Below are positions 16,806-25,844 of a stretch of 64,000 nt of DNA, one piece after another. The DNA is from UBA1952 sp965246905 (GTDB lineage: Bacteria; Bacteroidota; Bacteroidia; Chitinophagales; Chitinophagaceae). The notes under the pieces were generated by a model, which saw nothing but the letters and a program-made list of their open reading frames with translations, had not been told where the DNA came from and did not search any database. The DNA is taken from positions 38,435-102,434 of the forward strand of contig CBDFFZ010000029.1 of assembly GCA_965246905.1 (NCBI GenBank), given 5' to 3'. Made by a program: the position numbers and the translations under genes. The number at the start of each line of letters is the position of its first letter. Position 1 is the stretch's first letter.

Positions 16806-17741
16806 ATGAAATCCTTTTACAGATCCGGCATCGGCGCACTTGTGTTTATTGCCACCGCACTTATAGGGCTCATTGCCGGCTGCGAAAAGGAAGTGAACAT
16901 AAAGCTCTCAACCGGCGAATCGCAACTGGTAGTAAATGGCCTTATCGAAACCGGGCAGCCACCTTTCCTGGCGCTTACCCGCTCTATCGGCTATTTTGCC
17001 AAAATAGACCTTGCAACGCTCGAAAACAGCTTTGTACACAATGCAAAAGTTACCGTAAGCGATGGCACCCGGCAGATATCCCTCCGCGAATACCAGATCG
17101 ATACCGCAAATTCCGTAACCGGCGGACTGAGCAAATTTTATTTCTATACCATCGATACGGCACAGCCTGCCGCATTCAACTTCTTAGGGCAGGTAGATCA
17201 TTATTATAAGCTCACTGTGGTGGTGGATGGTAAGACTTATGAAAGCACCACAAAAATCCCCAACTGCAAGCCCGTGGATAGCATGGTAGCCGTGGCGCCC
17301 GCAACACCTGCCGAAAAAGCGCCTACTGCCCGCCTGCTCAACATCTATTATACCGACCCGGATACGCCGGGCAACTGCATCCGGTACTTCACGCAGCGCA
17401 ACAGCGAGCCGCTTTACCCCGGCTACAATTCCGTATATGATGATCAGATCATCAACGGCGTAAAAAACTCGCTTATCCCGCTGCTCATCGGGTTCGACCG
17501 CGATATAAAAGTGATTACCGACAGCACCGGCCACATATTTCCCGGCGATACCATCCTGCTAAAATGGTGCGCTATCGACCGCGGCGTCTATAATTTTTAC
17601 AATACTTACGAGTACTCGCTCGGCACCGTAGGCAATCCGTTTTCCTCGCCCATCAATGTAAAAAGCAATGTAAGCAACGGCGCGCTTGGCATCTGGGCAG
17701 GCTATGGGTCTAAATTTTCAACGCTCATTGTACCGAAATAA
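16806..17741 (+). CDS. DUF4249 family lipoprotein
   Basis: 311 residues. The signal sequence ends in a lipobox (LIAGC, Cys near 26). The start of the mature part (EKEVNIKLSTGESQLVVNGLIET) and the segment YKLTVVVDGKTYESTTKIPN match DUF4249, a Bacteroidota lipoprotein family often found near TonB-dependent receptors. Ig-like strands are likely. No receptor gene is adjacent here. TAATTTTA lies seven bases before the ATG. Confidence 0.8.
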   Translation: MKSFYRSGIGALVFIATALIGLIAGCEKEVNIKLSTGESQLVVNGLIETGQPPFLALTRSIGYFAKIDLATLENSFVHNAKVTVSDGTRQISLREYQIDTANSVTGGLSKFYFYTIDTAQPAAFNFLGQVDHYYKLTVVVDGKTYESTTKIPNCKPVDSMVAVAPATPAEKAPTARLLNIYYTDPDTPGNCIRYFTQRNSEPLYPGYNSVYDDQIINGVKNSLIPLLIGFDRDIKVITDSTGHIFPGDTILLKWCAIDRGVYNFYNTYEYSLGTVGNPFSSPINVKSNVSNGALGIWAGYGSKFSTLIVPK

Positions 17742-17996
17742 GCGGTTATCCGGGGCCGGCAGCAGGAGAAACCCTGTTCGGCTTTAGTTCCGGCTTGCTA
17801 CGGGCTACGCTTCGCTTCGGTACGCCGCAGAAAAAGCGGCGCACTAAACCCTACGCGTCCGGCAGCCATTCCGCCGGGGATTTTTATTGAGCTTTTCCTG
17901 AAAGCGGCAAACCCTCAAAGGGATCGGAATATGCGCAACGAACCTGAACCCGTTACAAAAATTCCGGAATCCGAATTCCGAGTTCCGGAATGCAGT

Positions 17997-18004
17997 TACT
18001 TTTG
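17997..18004 (+). promoter_or_regulatory. -7 box TACTTTTG of the aldehyde dehydrogenase gene
   Basis: TAnnTTTG match ending only five bases before the ATG at 18010, which implies a leaderless transcript. The upstream 250 bases hold no gene; 17958-17992 has repeated ttccgga/attccg segments that can pair. Confidence 0.55.
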
Positions 18005-18009
18005 CCCCT

Positions 18010-19467
18010 ATGAATCTCCAGGCACCGGCAACCATTCACAACTACCTCGGCGGCACACTACAAGCTCCCGCCGGCGGTAATTATCTTGAAAATATTAATC
18101 CCGCCACCGGTGAGGCTTACAGCCAGACGCCGGACAGCACGGCAGATGATGTAGCCGCCGCCGTAGCCGCTGCAAAGGCAGCCTTCCCCGCCTGGAGCAC
18201 CACACCGGCAGAAGACCGATTTAAAATCCTGAACCGCATTGCAGAGTTCATTGACCAGAACCTTGATGCGCTGGCCCTTGCCGAAACCAACGACAACGGC
18301 AAGCCGCTCTGGCTTTCCAAACGCGTAGATATTCCCCGTGCCTCCTCCAACTTCCGCTTCTTTGCCACCGGCATTATGCACATGAGCACCGAGAGCCACA
18401 GTATGGAAGATAAGGCTATTAACTACACCCTTCGTCAGCCAATCGGCGTGGTGGGCTGCATTTCGCCCTGGAACCTGCCGCTCTATTTATTTACCTGGAA
18501 GATCGCCCCGGCCTTAGCCGCCGGCAACTGCGTGATTGCCAAGCCCAGTGAAGTTACGCCGATGAGCGCATACCTTTTAAGCCTCATCTGCATAGAAGCG
18601 GGATTGCCCGCAGGCGTACTCAATATCCTGCATGGCAACGGGCCGAATTGCGGGTCTGCAATTGTTGCCCATCCGGAAATAAAAGCCATTTCCTTTACCG
18701 GCAGCACCCGCGCGGGAAGAGACATTGCTGCCACCGCCGCGCCGATGTTCAAAAAGCTTTCCTTAGAGCTCGGCGGCAAGAATCCTAACCTGATTTTCGC
18801 CGATTGCGACTGGGAAAAGATGATGCGCACCACCATTCAATCCTCGTTCTCTAACCAGGGCCAGATATGCCTTTGCGGCAGCCGGATTTTAATTGAAGAA
18901 AGCATCTACGAAAAGTTCAAAACCGAGTTTATCGAGCGCGTAAAAAAGCTAACTGTTGGCGACCCGCTGGAGGAGCACCGTAAGCAGGGTGCGGTAGTAA
19001 GCAGGCTGCATTTCGATAAGGTAATGAGCATGATTGCGCAGGCAAAAGAAGAAGGCGGAACACTGCTTACCGGTGGTAACGCTGTAAAGCCGGGGGGCCG
19101 CTGCGCCAATGGCTTATTCATTGAGCCAACCGTATTTGAAGGGCTTAATGCCGCCTGCCGCACCAATATGGAGGAGATCTTTGGGCCGGTAGTAACGCTG
19201 CAACCGTTTAAAACAGAACAAGAAGCGCTGGAGCTCGCCAACACCTCGGATTACGGTCTCTCCTGCACCATCTGGACACAGGATGTGAGCCGCGCCAACC
19301 GGGTAGCGCAAAAGGTACACAGCGGTATTATCTGGGTAAATTGCTGGCTCCTGCGTGATCTGCGTACGCCATTCGGCGGGTTTAAGAATTCCGGTGTTGG
19401 CAGAGAAGGTGGCTGGGATGCCTTACGGTTTTTTACGGAGCCTAAGAATGTATGTATAGAGTTGTGA
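18010..19467 (+). CDS. amnC: 2-aminomuconate 6-semialdehyde dehydrogenase-like ALDH
   Basis: 485 residues, full-length NAD(P)-dependent aldehyde dehydrogenase. Visible motifs are ISPWNLPLYLFTWKIAPALAAGN, ISFTGSTRAGRDIA, the general-base Glu in LELGGKNPN (near 254) and the nucleophile Cys in GQICLCGSR (near 287). The 2-hydroxymuconic/2-aminomuconic semialdehyde group is suggested by sequence style and by the deaminase at 20015. Together they form the lower part of tryptophan (kynurenine, 3-hydroxyanthranilate) degradation. A small toxin-antitoxin pair lies between them. Confidence 0.8.
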   Translation: MNLQAPATIHNYLGGTLQAPAGGNYLENINPATGEAYSQTPDSTADDVAAAVAAAKAAFPAWSTTPAEDRFKILNRIAEFIDQNLDALALAETNDNGKPLWLSKRVDIPRASSNFRFFATGIMHMSTESHSMEDKAINYTLRQPIGVVGCISPWNLPLYLFTWKIAPALAAGNCVIAKPSEVTPMSAYLLSLICIEAGLPAGVLNILHGNGPNCGSAIVAHPEIKAISFTGSTRAGRDIAATAAPMFKKLSLELGGKNPNLIFADCDWEKMMRTTIQSSFSNQGQICLCGSRILIEESIYEKFKTEFIERVKKLTVGDPLEEHRKQGAVVSRLHFDKVMSMIAQAKEEGGTLLTGGNAVKPGGRCANGLFIEPTVFEGLNAACRTNMEEIFGPVVTLQPFKTEQEALELANTSDYGLSCTIWTQDVSRANRVAQKVHSGIIWVNCWLLRDLRTPFGGFKNSGVGREGGWDALRFFTEPKNVCIEL

Positions 19468-19486
19468 TTTTGACTAAATTTGAATC

Positions 19487-19654
19487 ATGACGATTGTAAT
19501 AAAACAGGGCGATTCTATTGAAGCGATTGTAAAAGACCTCCAGGTAAAAAATGAGGATAAAAAAAAGGCATTAAAGGAGAAAGCTTTTGGAAAAATAAAG
19601 TGGGATGAAGATGCGCTGGCATTTCAAAAACGTCTGAGAAATGAATGGCCTTGA
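19487..19654 (+). CDS. Small antitoxin-like protein partner of the PIN toxin
   Basis: 55 residues beginning MTIVIKQGDSIEAIVKDL and ending WDEDALAFQKRLRNEWP. The Lys-rich middle and a C-terminal helix rich in acid and base residues fit the toxin-wrapping part of small type II antitoxins. The coding region overlaps the PIN-domain gene by 14 bases in another frame, which is typical for antitoxin-toxin pairs. It starts 19 bases after the aldehyde dehydrogenase stop. Confidence 0.65.
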   Translation: MTIVIKQGDSIEAIVKDLQVKNEDKKKALKEKAFGKIKWDEDALAFQKRLRNEWP

Positions 19655-20009
19655 TCTATTCGTTGATACGAATGTGCTGATAAAGTATTTAAGCGGCGAA
19701 GAGCAACTGCACAATCTGATCCTGAACAACAATATTTATTGCTCGTTTATTTCTGAACTGGAATTATATTCAAAGAATAGCTTATCAGAAAAGCAGGAAC
19801 AAGCTATTCAGAGTCTCATCTCCGGATGCAATGTGCTGAATTTTGACACAAACCTTAAAAAAGCTATAATTACTATGCGCAGAAATTATCGCCTGAAGCT
19901 GCCTGATGCAATCATTGCTGCAACAGCCTTAGATCAGCAAATGCCTTTCCTTACATTCGATAAGGATTTTGAAGAAATTGAGGCATTAACCATTTTTACT
20001 TTTAGCTGA
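19641..20009 (+). CDS. PIN-domain ribonuclease toxin (VapC-like)
   Basis: 122 residues. The PIN-domain acidic residues are present: D9 in FVDTNVLI, E39 in ISELEL, D89 in LPDAIIAATA and D107 in TFDKDF. VapC-type toxins cut tRNA or rRNA until bound by their antitoxin. It overlaps the 55-residue antitoxin and ends five bases before the deaminase start, so the pair is set precisely inside a catabolic operon. Confidence 0.82.
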   Translation: MNGLDLFVDTNVLIKYLSGEEQLHNLILNNNIYCSFISELELYSKNSLSEKQEQAIQSLISGCNVLNFDTNLKKAIITMRRNYRLKLPDAIIAATALDQQMPFLTFDKDFEEIEALTIFTFS

Positions 20010-20014
20010 TTCTG

Positions 20015-20431
20015 ATGACCAATTCCACTTCCACCAACAAGGCCCCCACACCGGTAGGCCTTTACCCACATTCAAAACGCGTAGGCAACCTGCTTTTCCT
20101 TTCGGGCATCGGCCCGCGTAAGCCCGGAACGGATGAGATTCCCGGATTGAAGCTGGATAAGAACTGCAACTTCCTGGAGTTTGATTTTGCGGCACAATGC
20201 CACAGCGTATTTGAGAATGTAAAGATCGTGCTGGAAGAAAGCGGCAGCAGCTGGGATAAGCTGGTTGATGTAACCGTATTCCTTGTAGATATGAAGCGCG
20301 ACTTCCAGATATACAACAAGATATGGGCAGAATATTTTAAGGATAGCCAGCCCTGCCGCACCACCTGTGCTATTAATGCGCTGCCCACACCGATTGCCAT
20401 TGAGCTAAAGTGTATTGCTACGGTGGATTGA
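20015..20431 (+). CDS. amnD: 2-aminomuconate deaminase (RidA family)
   Basis: 138 residues. It belongs to the RidA fold (GLYPHSKRVGNLLFLSGIGPR; CRTTCAINALPTPIAIELKC) but has the longer loop KPGTDEIPGLKLD typical of 2-aminomuconate deaminases of the kynurenine pathway, distinct from general RidA at 16383. It converts 2-aminomuconate to 4-oxalocrotonate with ammonia release. Its neighbour in the pathway is the dehydrogenase at 18010. Confidence 0.8.
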   Translation: MTNSTSTNKAPTPVGLYPHSKRVGNLLFLSGIGPRKPGTDEIPGLKLDKNCNFLEFDFAAQCHSVFENVKIVLEESGSSWDKLVDVTVFLVDMKRDFQIYNKIWAEYFKDSQPCRTTCAINALPTPIAIELKCIATVD

Positions 20432-20466
20432 TCCGTGATTTGGCTAATGCCTTAAATGCCTGTTGC

Positions 20467-21300
20467 CTATCGCCGCAGATCCATCCGCACTTCTTTATTA
20501 AAGCGCTTACCAGCCGCATCGGTGCCTTCTATATGCCAGGATACGCTACGCAGAATAATTGCTGCAGGAGGAGCATTTGCCGATCGTACTTTGTGTCCCA
20601 CATCCTGCCAGTCGGCCAGGTCATTGCGATTCATGCGCATTCTTCTTCCTGCCTGCTGCACCGCGTTTCTTATTGCCGAAACGTTGGCATTATTGGCCTG
20701 TAGCCTGCCTTCTTCCAATCCTGTAATGGTAAAGGAGCTGCCATTCCCGCGCAGCGGCTCCCACCCGGATGCATAAGTGCCCAGGGATTCAAGTGGTAAT
20801 GTTTGGGAGCCGTCTTTCAACGCAATGATGGTTTGGTAACGTTGCGTGATCTTCTGCACTTTGCTGCCGCTTACCTGCAACTGATTCCCTGCCAGCCCGC
20901 CGCTCTGCAGTTCGTAGGATGCGCCCCGTGCGTTTTGCAGGTTCTTATTGCCATAGCTGCGGGTAGTAATATCCGGGATGAAAATGGTGACTTCTTTAAA
21001 AGCAATAGTGAGCCCATTTCCATGTGGCTGTGCCGCAGGCTGAGGCATTGCAACAGCGGATTTTGCTGTACGGCCTGATGTATCCATTGCGGCACGGGCC
21101 GGTGTATTATTTTCCTCCGCCAATGGCCGTAGATCAGGCACCCTATCTACCAGGTTCTGCCCGTCCGTTTCTGTAACGATAGTGGCAGAATCGCCGAGCA
21201 CAATAGGCCCGTGATTTTTATTTTGCCCCATGTTGCAGGATGCCAGCAGTAATAATACGCCACCGAGCGAAAATGTATTTAATAAAGAACGGCTGTTCAC
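20467..21300 (-). CDS. Secreted lipoprotein of unknown function
   Basis: 277 residues from a GTG at 21300, which opens a signal sequence with lipobox LLLLASC. A low-complexity stretch rich in Ala, Pro and Gln follows, then a domain with GLTIAFKEVTIFIPDITTRSY, TQRYQTIIALKDGSQTLPL and FTITGLEEGRLQANN. A TATCTTGC box at 21326-21319 supports the GTG start over an upstream ATG. No family is recognised. It is convergent with amnD. Confidence 0.55.
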   Translation of the reverse strand: MNSRSLLNTFSLGGVLLLLASCNMGQNKNHGPIVLGDSATIVTETDGQNLVDRVPDLRPLAEENNTPARAAMDTSGRTAKSAVAMPQPAAQPHGNGLTIAFKEVTIFIPDITTRSYGNKNLQNARGASYELQSGGLAGNQLQVSGSKVQKITQRYQTIIALKDGSQTLPLESLGTYASGWEPLRGNGSSFTITGLEEGRLQANNANVSAIRNAVQQAGRRMRMNRNDLADWQDVGHKVRSANAPPAAIILRSVSWHIEGTDAAGKRFNKEVRMDLRR

Positions 21301-21340
21301 AAGAAATAAATTTTGTCCGCAAGATAAACGTTCCCCAAGA

Positions 21341-21613
21341 TTACAGCCCATTCACCTTGCGGAAAATGCCGCTGTCAATCTTTGCGTTATTGAAATTGAC
21401 GAGGAGCCCCAGCTTAAGCCCGGTAAGCTTCAGGTAAGTGATCACCTGTTTATGATGCACATCTGCCAGCTCGGCCAACGATTTTATTTCGATCAGCACT
21501 TTATCGGCTACCAGTATATCTAATCTGAAACCCACATCGAGCAGCTCGTTTTCATAGATCACTGGCACATCCACTTCCTTCTTAAAGGCCGGGACCAAGG
21601 TTATTGAACACAT
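21341..21613 (-). pseudogene. GxxExxY family gene with internal deletion
   Basis: The 90-residue frame keeps the C-terminal two-thirds of a GxxExxY protein: VPVIYENELLDVGFRLDILV, LIEIKSLAELADVHHKQV and LKLTGLKLGLLVNFN. The N-terminal part with the GxxExxY motif is missing. Just upstream, in another frame (around 21590-21612), the DNA encodes NNLGPGL, the hallmark that normally precedes LESxYE. The pattern fits an internal deletion with frameshift. It begins three bases after the E1 stop. The family is common in Bacteroidota and has unknown function. Confidence 0.7.
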
Positions 21614-21615
21614 TA

Positions 21616-23598
21616 TTAATACCCTATCAGCTTCTGCACTGCCGCATCCAGCCTGCTCTTTGCCATGAAATTCTGCTCGAGCGCAATAGCAAAAGGTACC
21701 GGTGTATCAAGGCTGGCGCAGCGCACGATTGGAGCATCTAAATATTCAAAGCAGTGTTCGGAAATCCAGGCTCCAATTTCACCACCGAGGCCGCCAATCA
21801 GGGTATCTTCGTGAAGCAGTAAAACTTTTCCTGTGCGTTGTACAGCGGCTTTGATCGCCGTATAATCCAACGGCAGCAGGGTGCGCAGATCCAGGATATC
21901 CATAGAGATTTCCGGGTGGGCAGCAGCATAATCGGCAGCCCAATGTACACCTGCGCCATAGGTAATAACAGAAATGTCTTCCCCTTCCAGCAGATGCCGT
22001 GCTTTGCCTATTTCAATAGTATAATATTCATCCGGCACCGGGCCGCTCACGCTGCGGTAAAGCGCTTTATGCTCAAAGAACATAACCGGGTTAGGATCGG
22101 CAAAAGCCGCACACAGCAAGCCTTTGGCGTCTTCCGGTGTGGCCGGATAAACCACCTTCAGGCCGGGGGTTTTTATAAACCAGGCTTCATTGCTTTGTGA
22201 GTGGAATGGCCCGGCGCCTACACCGCCGCCTGTTGGCATCCGGATCACTACATCGGCATTCTGGCCCCAGCGGTAATGGATCTTTGCAAGGTTGTTGATG
22301 ATCTGGTTGAAACCTACTGTGGCAAAATCGGCAAACTGCATTTCCATCATGCTCTTAAAGCCTTTAATGCTCAGCCCGAGCGCCGCGCCAACAATGGCGC
22401 TTTCGCAAAGGGGCGTATTGCGCACACGCTCTTTGCCGAATTGCTCCACGAAGCCTTCGGTAAGCTTAAAGGCACCACCGTATTCTGCAATATCCTGCCC
22501 CATCAGCACCAGGTTATCATAGCGCTCCATGCTCTGCCGAAGGCCATCCTGCAAAGCCTGAATAAATTTCTTTTCTGTTTTCGAAGAAGTGGGAATCTGG
22601 AAGCCGGAAGCTCCAACCGGTGCATATACGTCTGCTACTTCATCTTCCGTATTTGCTATTACCGGCGGTGCGGCAAAACCTGCGGCGAGGCCATCCTCAA
22701 TCTCTTTCAGGATGCCTTCGCGAATGTTTTCAATGTCTTTTTCGTTCAGGATTTTTTCGCTTAGAAGATATTCTTCAAAATTGCTGACCGGGTCTTTTTT
22801 CGCCCAGGTTTCAAACAGCTCTTTAGGCACATATTTTACTCCGCTCGCCTCCTCGTGCCCACGCATCCGGAAGGTCATGCACTCAATAAGGATAGGCTTT
22901 TGCTCACGGATGCAATACTCCCGTGCAGCAGTAATATTACGATATACATCAAGAATATTATTGCCATCAATAGTGAGGCCTTTCATGCCGTAGCCTTCCG
23001 CGCGTACTGAAAGATGCTCTACGAGAAACTGATCTTTGCTGGGTGTACTTAAACCGTAGCCATTATTCTCTATAATAAAAATGACCGGTAGGTTCCATAC
23101 AGCCGCCACATTCAGTGCTTCATGAAAATCGCCCTCGCTTGTAGCACCATCACCACTGAATGCCAGCGATACTTTTTCCTCTTTACCCAGCTTATGTGCC
23201 AGCGCAACACCATCTGCGATAGCCAGTTGCGGCCCCAGATGCGAGATCATCCCGCAGATATGATATTCATTAGCACCGAAGTGAAAAGAGCGCTCCCGGC
23301 CTTTTGAAAACCCCTCCCTGCTGCCCTGCCATTGCATGAAGAGCTTATCAAACGGCATATTGCGCGCTGTGAATACACCGAGGTTACGGTGCATCGGCAT
23401 TATATATTCGTCTGCATCGAGCGCCATTGTTGCGCCTACCGCAATCGCTTCCTGGCCAATGCCGGAGAACCATTTGGATATCCGCCCCTGCCGCAGCAAT
23501 ACGAGCATTTTCTCCTCGATCATGCGGGGCTTTACGAGGCCTTTGTAAAGATCAACCAGTTGCTCATCCGTAAAGCCGGAGCGATCATACTGCATCAT
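21616..23598 (-). CDS. Fused alpha/beta 2-oxoacid dehydrogenase E1 (branched-chain type)
   Basis: 660 residues. The alpha part (1-310) carries the thiamine diphosphate motif from GDG at 149-151 to NN at 178-179, and RERSFHF and SHLGPQLAIADGVA. The beta part (about 340-660) carries MGQDIAEYGGAFKLTEG, ESAIVGAALGLSIKG, FADFATVGFNQIINN and GGVGAGPFHSQSNEAWF. The single-chain form is common in Bacteroidota. It decarboxylates branched-chain 2-oxoacids (or pyruvate) as part of an E1-E2-E3 complex. A TACTTTTG box is at 23639-23632. Confidence 0.88.
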   Translation of the reverse strand: MMQYDRSGFTDEQLVDLYKGLVKPRMIEEKMLVLLRQGRISKWFSGIGQEAIAVGATMALDADEYIMPMHRNLGVFTARNMPFDKLFMQWQGSREGFSKGRERSFHFGANEYHICGMISHLGPQLAIADGVALAHKLGKEEKVSLAFSGDGATSEGDFHEALNVAAVWNLPVIFIIENNGYGLSTPSKDQFLVEHLSVRAEGYGMKGLTIDGNNILDVYRNITAAREYCIREQKPILIECMTFRMRGHEEASGVKYVPKELFETWAKKDPVSNFEEYLLSEKILNEKDIENIREGILKEIEDGLAAGFAAPPVIANTEDEVADVYAPVGASGFQIPTSSKTEKKFIQALQDGLRQSMERYDNLVLMGQDIAEYGGAFKLTEGFVEQFGKERVRNTPLCESAIVGAALGLSIKGFKSMMEMQFADFATVGFNQIINNLAKIHYRWGQNADVVIRMPTGGGVGAGPFHSQSNEAWFIKTPGLKVVYPATPEDAKGLLCAAFADPNPVMFFEHKALYRSVSGPVPDEYYTIEIGKARHLLEGEDISVITYGAGVHWAADYAAAHPEISMDILDLRTLLPLDYTAIKAAVQRTGKVLLLHEDTLIGGLGGEIGAWISEHCFEYLDAPIVRCASLDTPVPFAIALEQNFMAKSRLDAAVQKLIGY

Positions 23599-23631
23599 AA
23601 ATATCTTCGGTATTGAGGGCGCAAAAGTAAC

Positions 23632-23639
23632 CTTTATCC
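23632..23639 (-). promoter_or_regulatory. -7 box TACTTTTG of the E1 gene
   Basis: Minus-strand match to TAnnTTTG, about 34 bases upstream of the ATG at 23598, in the region shared with the divergent thioesterase gene. Confidence 0.55.
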
Positions 23640-23750
23640 GTTTGCCTCAACGCTGCCAGGATTCAAAACCCTTTGGCATTAACCCCCAAATCATTCTGCT
23701 ATCTTGCAGCAGCAGATCCAAATATCCTGATAAACAGCACCAGCATTTTT

Positions 23751-24191
23751 ATGTCCGAATATAAATTCCCCGTAACCACCCAACTACGCCTTGACTGGAG
23801 TGAGCTCGATCTGCTTGGCCATATCAATAACGTTATGTATTTCAAGTATCTGCAGGCAGCCCGTATCTCCTATAGTGAGCAGATTGGCCTGCGCCCCGAT
23901 ACACAGGAAGGTCTGAGTTTTATCCTGGCCGATACCCGTTGCACTTTTCTGAAGCCGCTCTTTTTTCCCGGCAACATTATTATCCGTACTTCAGTTGAGT
24001 TTATGAAAACAAGCTCTTTTGGCCTTTGCCATCATATTCATAATGATAATGGCGAGTTGGCAGCCGAAGGCCACGATATAGTGGTGCTCTACAACATCGG
24101 GGCAGCAAAAACAGTGCATATCTCCCCTGAGCTAAGGGCTAAGGTAGAAGCGCTCGAAGAGCGGAAGCTGGAAGCGCCAAATACGCTTTAA
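23751..24191 (+). CDS. Acyl-CoA thioesterase, 4HBT hot-dog family
   Basis: 146 residues from the ATG at 23751 (MSEYKFPVTTQLRLDWSELD). The hot-dog signature HINNVMYFKYLQAARISY follows a Asp-Leu-Leu-Gly motif, as in 4-hydroxybenzoyl-CoA thioesterase/YbgC-type enzymes that hydrolyse acyl-CoA or acyl-ACP. The long frame upstream to 23673 has no family match. Position before acpP-fabF suggests a link to fatty-acid metabolism. Confidence 0.82.
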   Translation: MSEYKFPVTTQLRLDWSELDLLGHINNVMYFKYLQAARISYSEQIGLRPDTQEGLSFILADTRCTFLKPLFFPGNIIIRTSVEFMKTSSFGLCHHIHNDNGELAAEGHDIVVLYNIGAAKTVHISPELRAKVEALEERKLEAPNTL

Positions 24192-24252
24192 ATACCGCTT
24201 TATCATTAAAAAAGAAATTTTCGCTAACCCTTTGCCTTAATCGGGAAAAGTA

Positions 24253-24260
24253 TATTTTTG
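24253..24260 (+). promoter_or_regulatory. -7 box TATTTTTG of acpP
   Basis: TAnnTTTG match 28 bases before the acpP start, giving an ordinary short leader for the acpP-fabF-rnc unit. Confidence 0.55.
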
Positions 24261-24287
24261 CCGCTATAAAATTTAAAGCATTTAACC

Positions 24288-24524
24288 ATGTCAGAAATTG
24301 CAAATCGCGTAAAGAAAATCATCGTTGACAAGCTCGGCGTTGATGAGAGCGAAGTAGCCCCCGAAGCAAGCTTTACCAACGACCTCGGTGCAGACTCACT
24401 GGATACCGTGGAGCTGATTATGGAATTCGAGAAGGAATTCAATATTTCTATCCCCGATGAGCAGGCTGAAACCATTACCACCGTTGGCCAGGCTGTATCT
24501 TACCTCGAAGAGCACGTTAAGTAA
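24288..24524 (+). CDS. acpP: Acyl carrier protein
   Basis: 78 residues, acidic, with the phosphopantetheine site at S37 in LGADSLDTVEL. It carries growing acyl chains for fatty-acid synthesis. It is followed at 54 bases by fabF and then rnc, the standard acpP-fabF-rnc order. Confidence 0.97.
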   Translation: MSEIANRVKKIIVDKLGVDESEVAPEASFTNDLGADSLDTVELIMEFEKEFNISIPDEQAETITTVGQAVSYLEEHVK

Positions 24525-24578
24525 GCGAACTCTTATTTTTCCCTGTTATTCTTCGTAAATCAAACCGATTAAGCATTA

Positions 24579-25838
24579 ATGAATCTGCCGTTTAAGCGAG
24601 TTGTCGTTACCGGCCTGGGCGCTGTTACGCCATTGGGCAATTCTGTTCCGGATTTCTGGAACGGGCTGCTCAATGGCGTATCCGGCGCAGATATGATTAC
24701 TGCTTTTGACACTACGAAGTTTAAAACAAAATTTGCCTGCGAGCTCAAAGGCTTCAACCCGGAAAATTATTTTGACCGGAAGGAAGCCCGTAAGCTCGAT
24801 CGCTTTTCCCAGATTGCCGTAGCCTCCGCCAGGGAAGCTGTAGAGCATTCGGGCATCAATGGCGAGGGCATCAATAAGGATCGGGTTGGCGTAATCTGGG
24901 CATCCGGCATTGGCGGGATGATCACTTATATCGAGGAGATGCGCGGGTATTTTGCCGGCGATGGTACTCCACGGTTCAATCCCTTCTTCATTCCTAAAAT
25001 GATCTTGGATATCGCCTCCGGGCATATCTCCATGAAGTACGGCTTCCGCGGCCCCAATTTTGCCACAGTCAGTGCCTGTGCATCATCTACGCACGCTTTG
25101 ATCGATGCCTTTACCTATATCCGTATTGGTAAGGCAGATGCTTTTGTGGTGGGCGGCTCCGAGGCTGCGATCACGGAATCGGGCATGGGCGGCTTTAATG
25201 CGATGAAGGCGCTTTCCGAGCGAAACGATGATCCCAGAACCGCTTCCCGCCCGTTTGATAAAGACCGCGACGGGTTTGTGCTGGGAGAAGGCGGCTGCGC
25301 GCTGGTGCTGGAGGAATATGAGCATGCAGTAAAGCGCGGCGCTACTATCCTCGCAGAGGTAGCCGGCGGAGGCATGAGCGCAGATGCCTATCACCTTACA
25401 GCACCACATCCGGAAGGGCTTGGCGTGATCCTGGTGATGAACAATGTGCTGGAAGATGCGGATATGAAACCGGAAGACATAGATTACATCAACGTACACG
25501 GCACCTCGACTCCCTTAGGCGATGTGGCAGAGCTTATCGCGATCCAAAAGGTATTCGGTGATCATGCCTACAACATGAACATCTCCTCTACCAAGAGCAT
25601 GACCGGCCATCTTTTAGGCGGCGCTGGTGCTATTGAAGCAATTGCCTCTATTAAGGCGGTTATGCACGGGATTGTTCCTCCTACCATCAACCATTTTACC
25701 GACGATCCGGCGATTGATCCGCGCTTCAATCTTACCTTCAATACGCCGCAAAAGCGTGAGATCCGTGCTGCACTATCCAATACCTTTGGCTTCGGCGGGC
25801 ACAACGCCTCTGTGATCTTTAAGAAGTATGAGGCATAG
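24579..25838 (+). CDS. fabF: Beta-ketoacyl-ACP synthase II
   Basis: 419 residues. The Cys-His-His triad is C167 (TVSACASSTHA), H307 (NVHGTSTPLGD) and H344 (MTGHLLGGAG). It condenses malonyl-ACP with acyl-ACP in fatty-acid elongation. It lies between acpP and rnc, with six bases to the preferred rnc start. Confidence 0.96.
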   Translation: MNLPFKRVVVTGLGAVTPLGNSVPDFWNGLLNGVSGADMITAFDTTKFKTKFACELKGFNPENYFDRKEARKLDRFSQIAVASAREAVEHSGINGEGINKDRVGVIWASGIGGMITYIEEMRGYFAGDGTPRFNPFFIPKMILDIASGHISMKYGFRGPNFATVSACASSTHALIDAFTYIRIGKADAFVVGGSEAAITESGMGGFNAMKALSERNDDPRTASRPFDKDRDGFVLGEGGCALVLEEYEHAVKRGATILAEVAGGGMSADAYHLTAPHPEGLGVILVMNNVLEDADMKPEDIDYINVHGTSTPLGDVAELIAIQKVFGDHAYNMNISSTKSMTGHLLGGAGAIEAIASIKAVMHGIVPPTINHFTDDPAIDPRFNLTFNTPQKREIRAALSNTFGFGGHNASVIFKKYEA

Positions 25839-25844
25839 CTTGTG

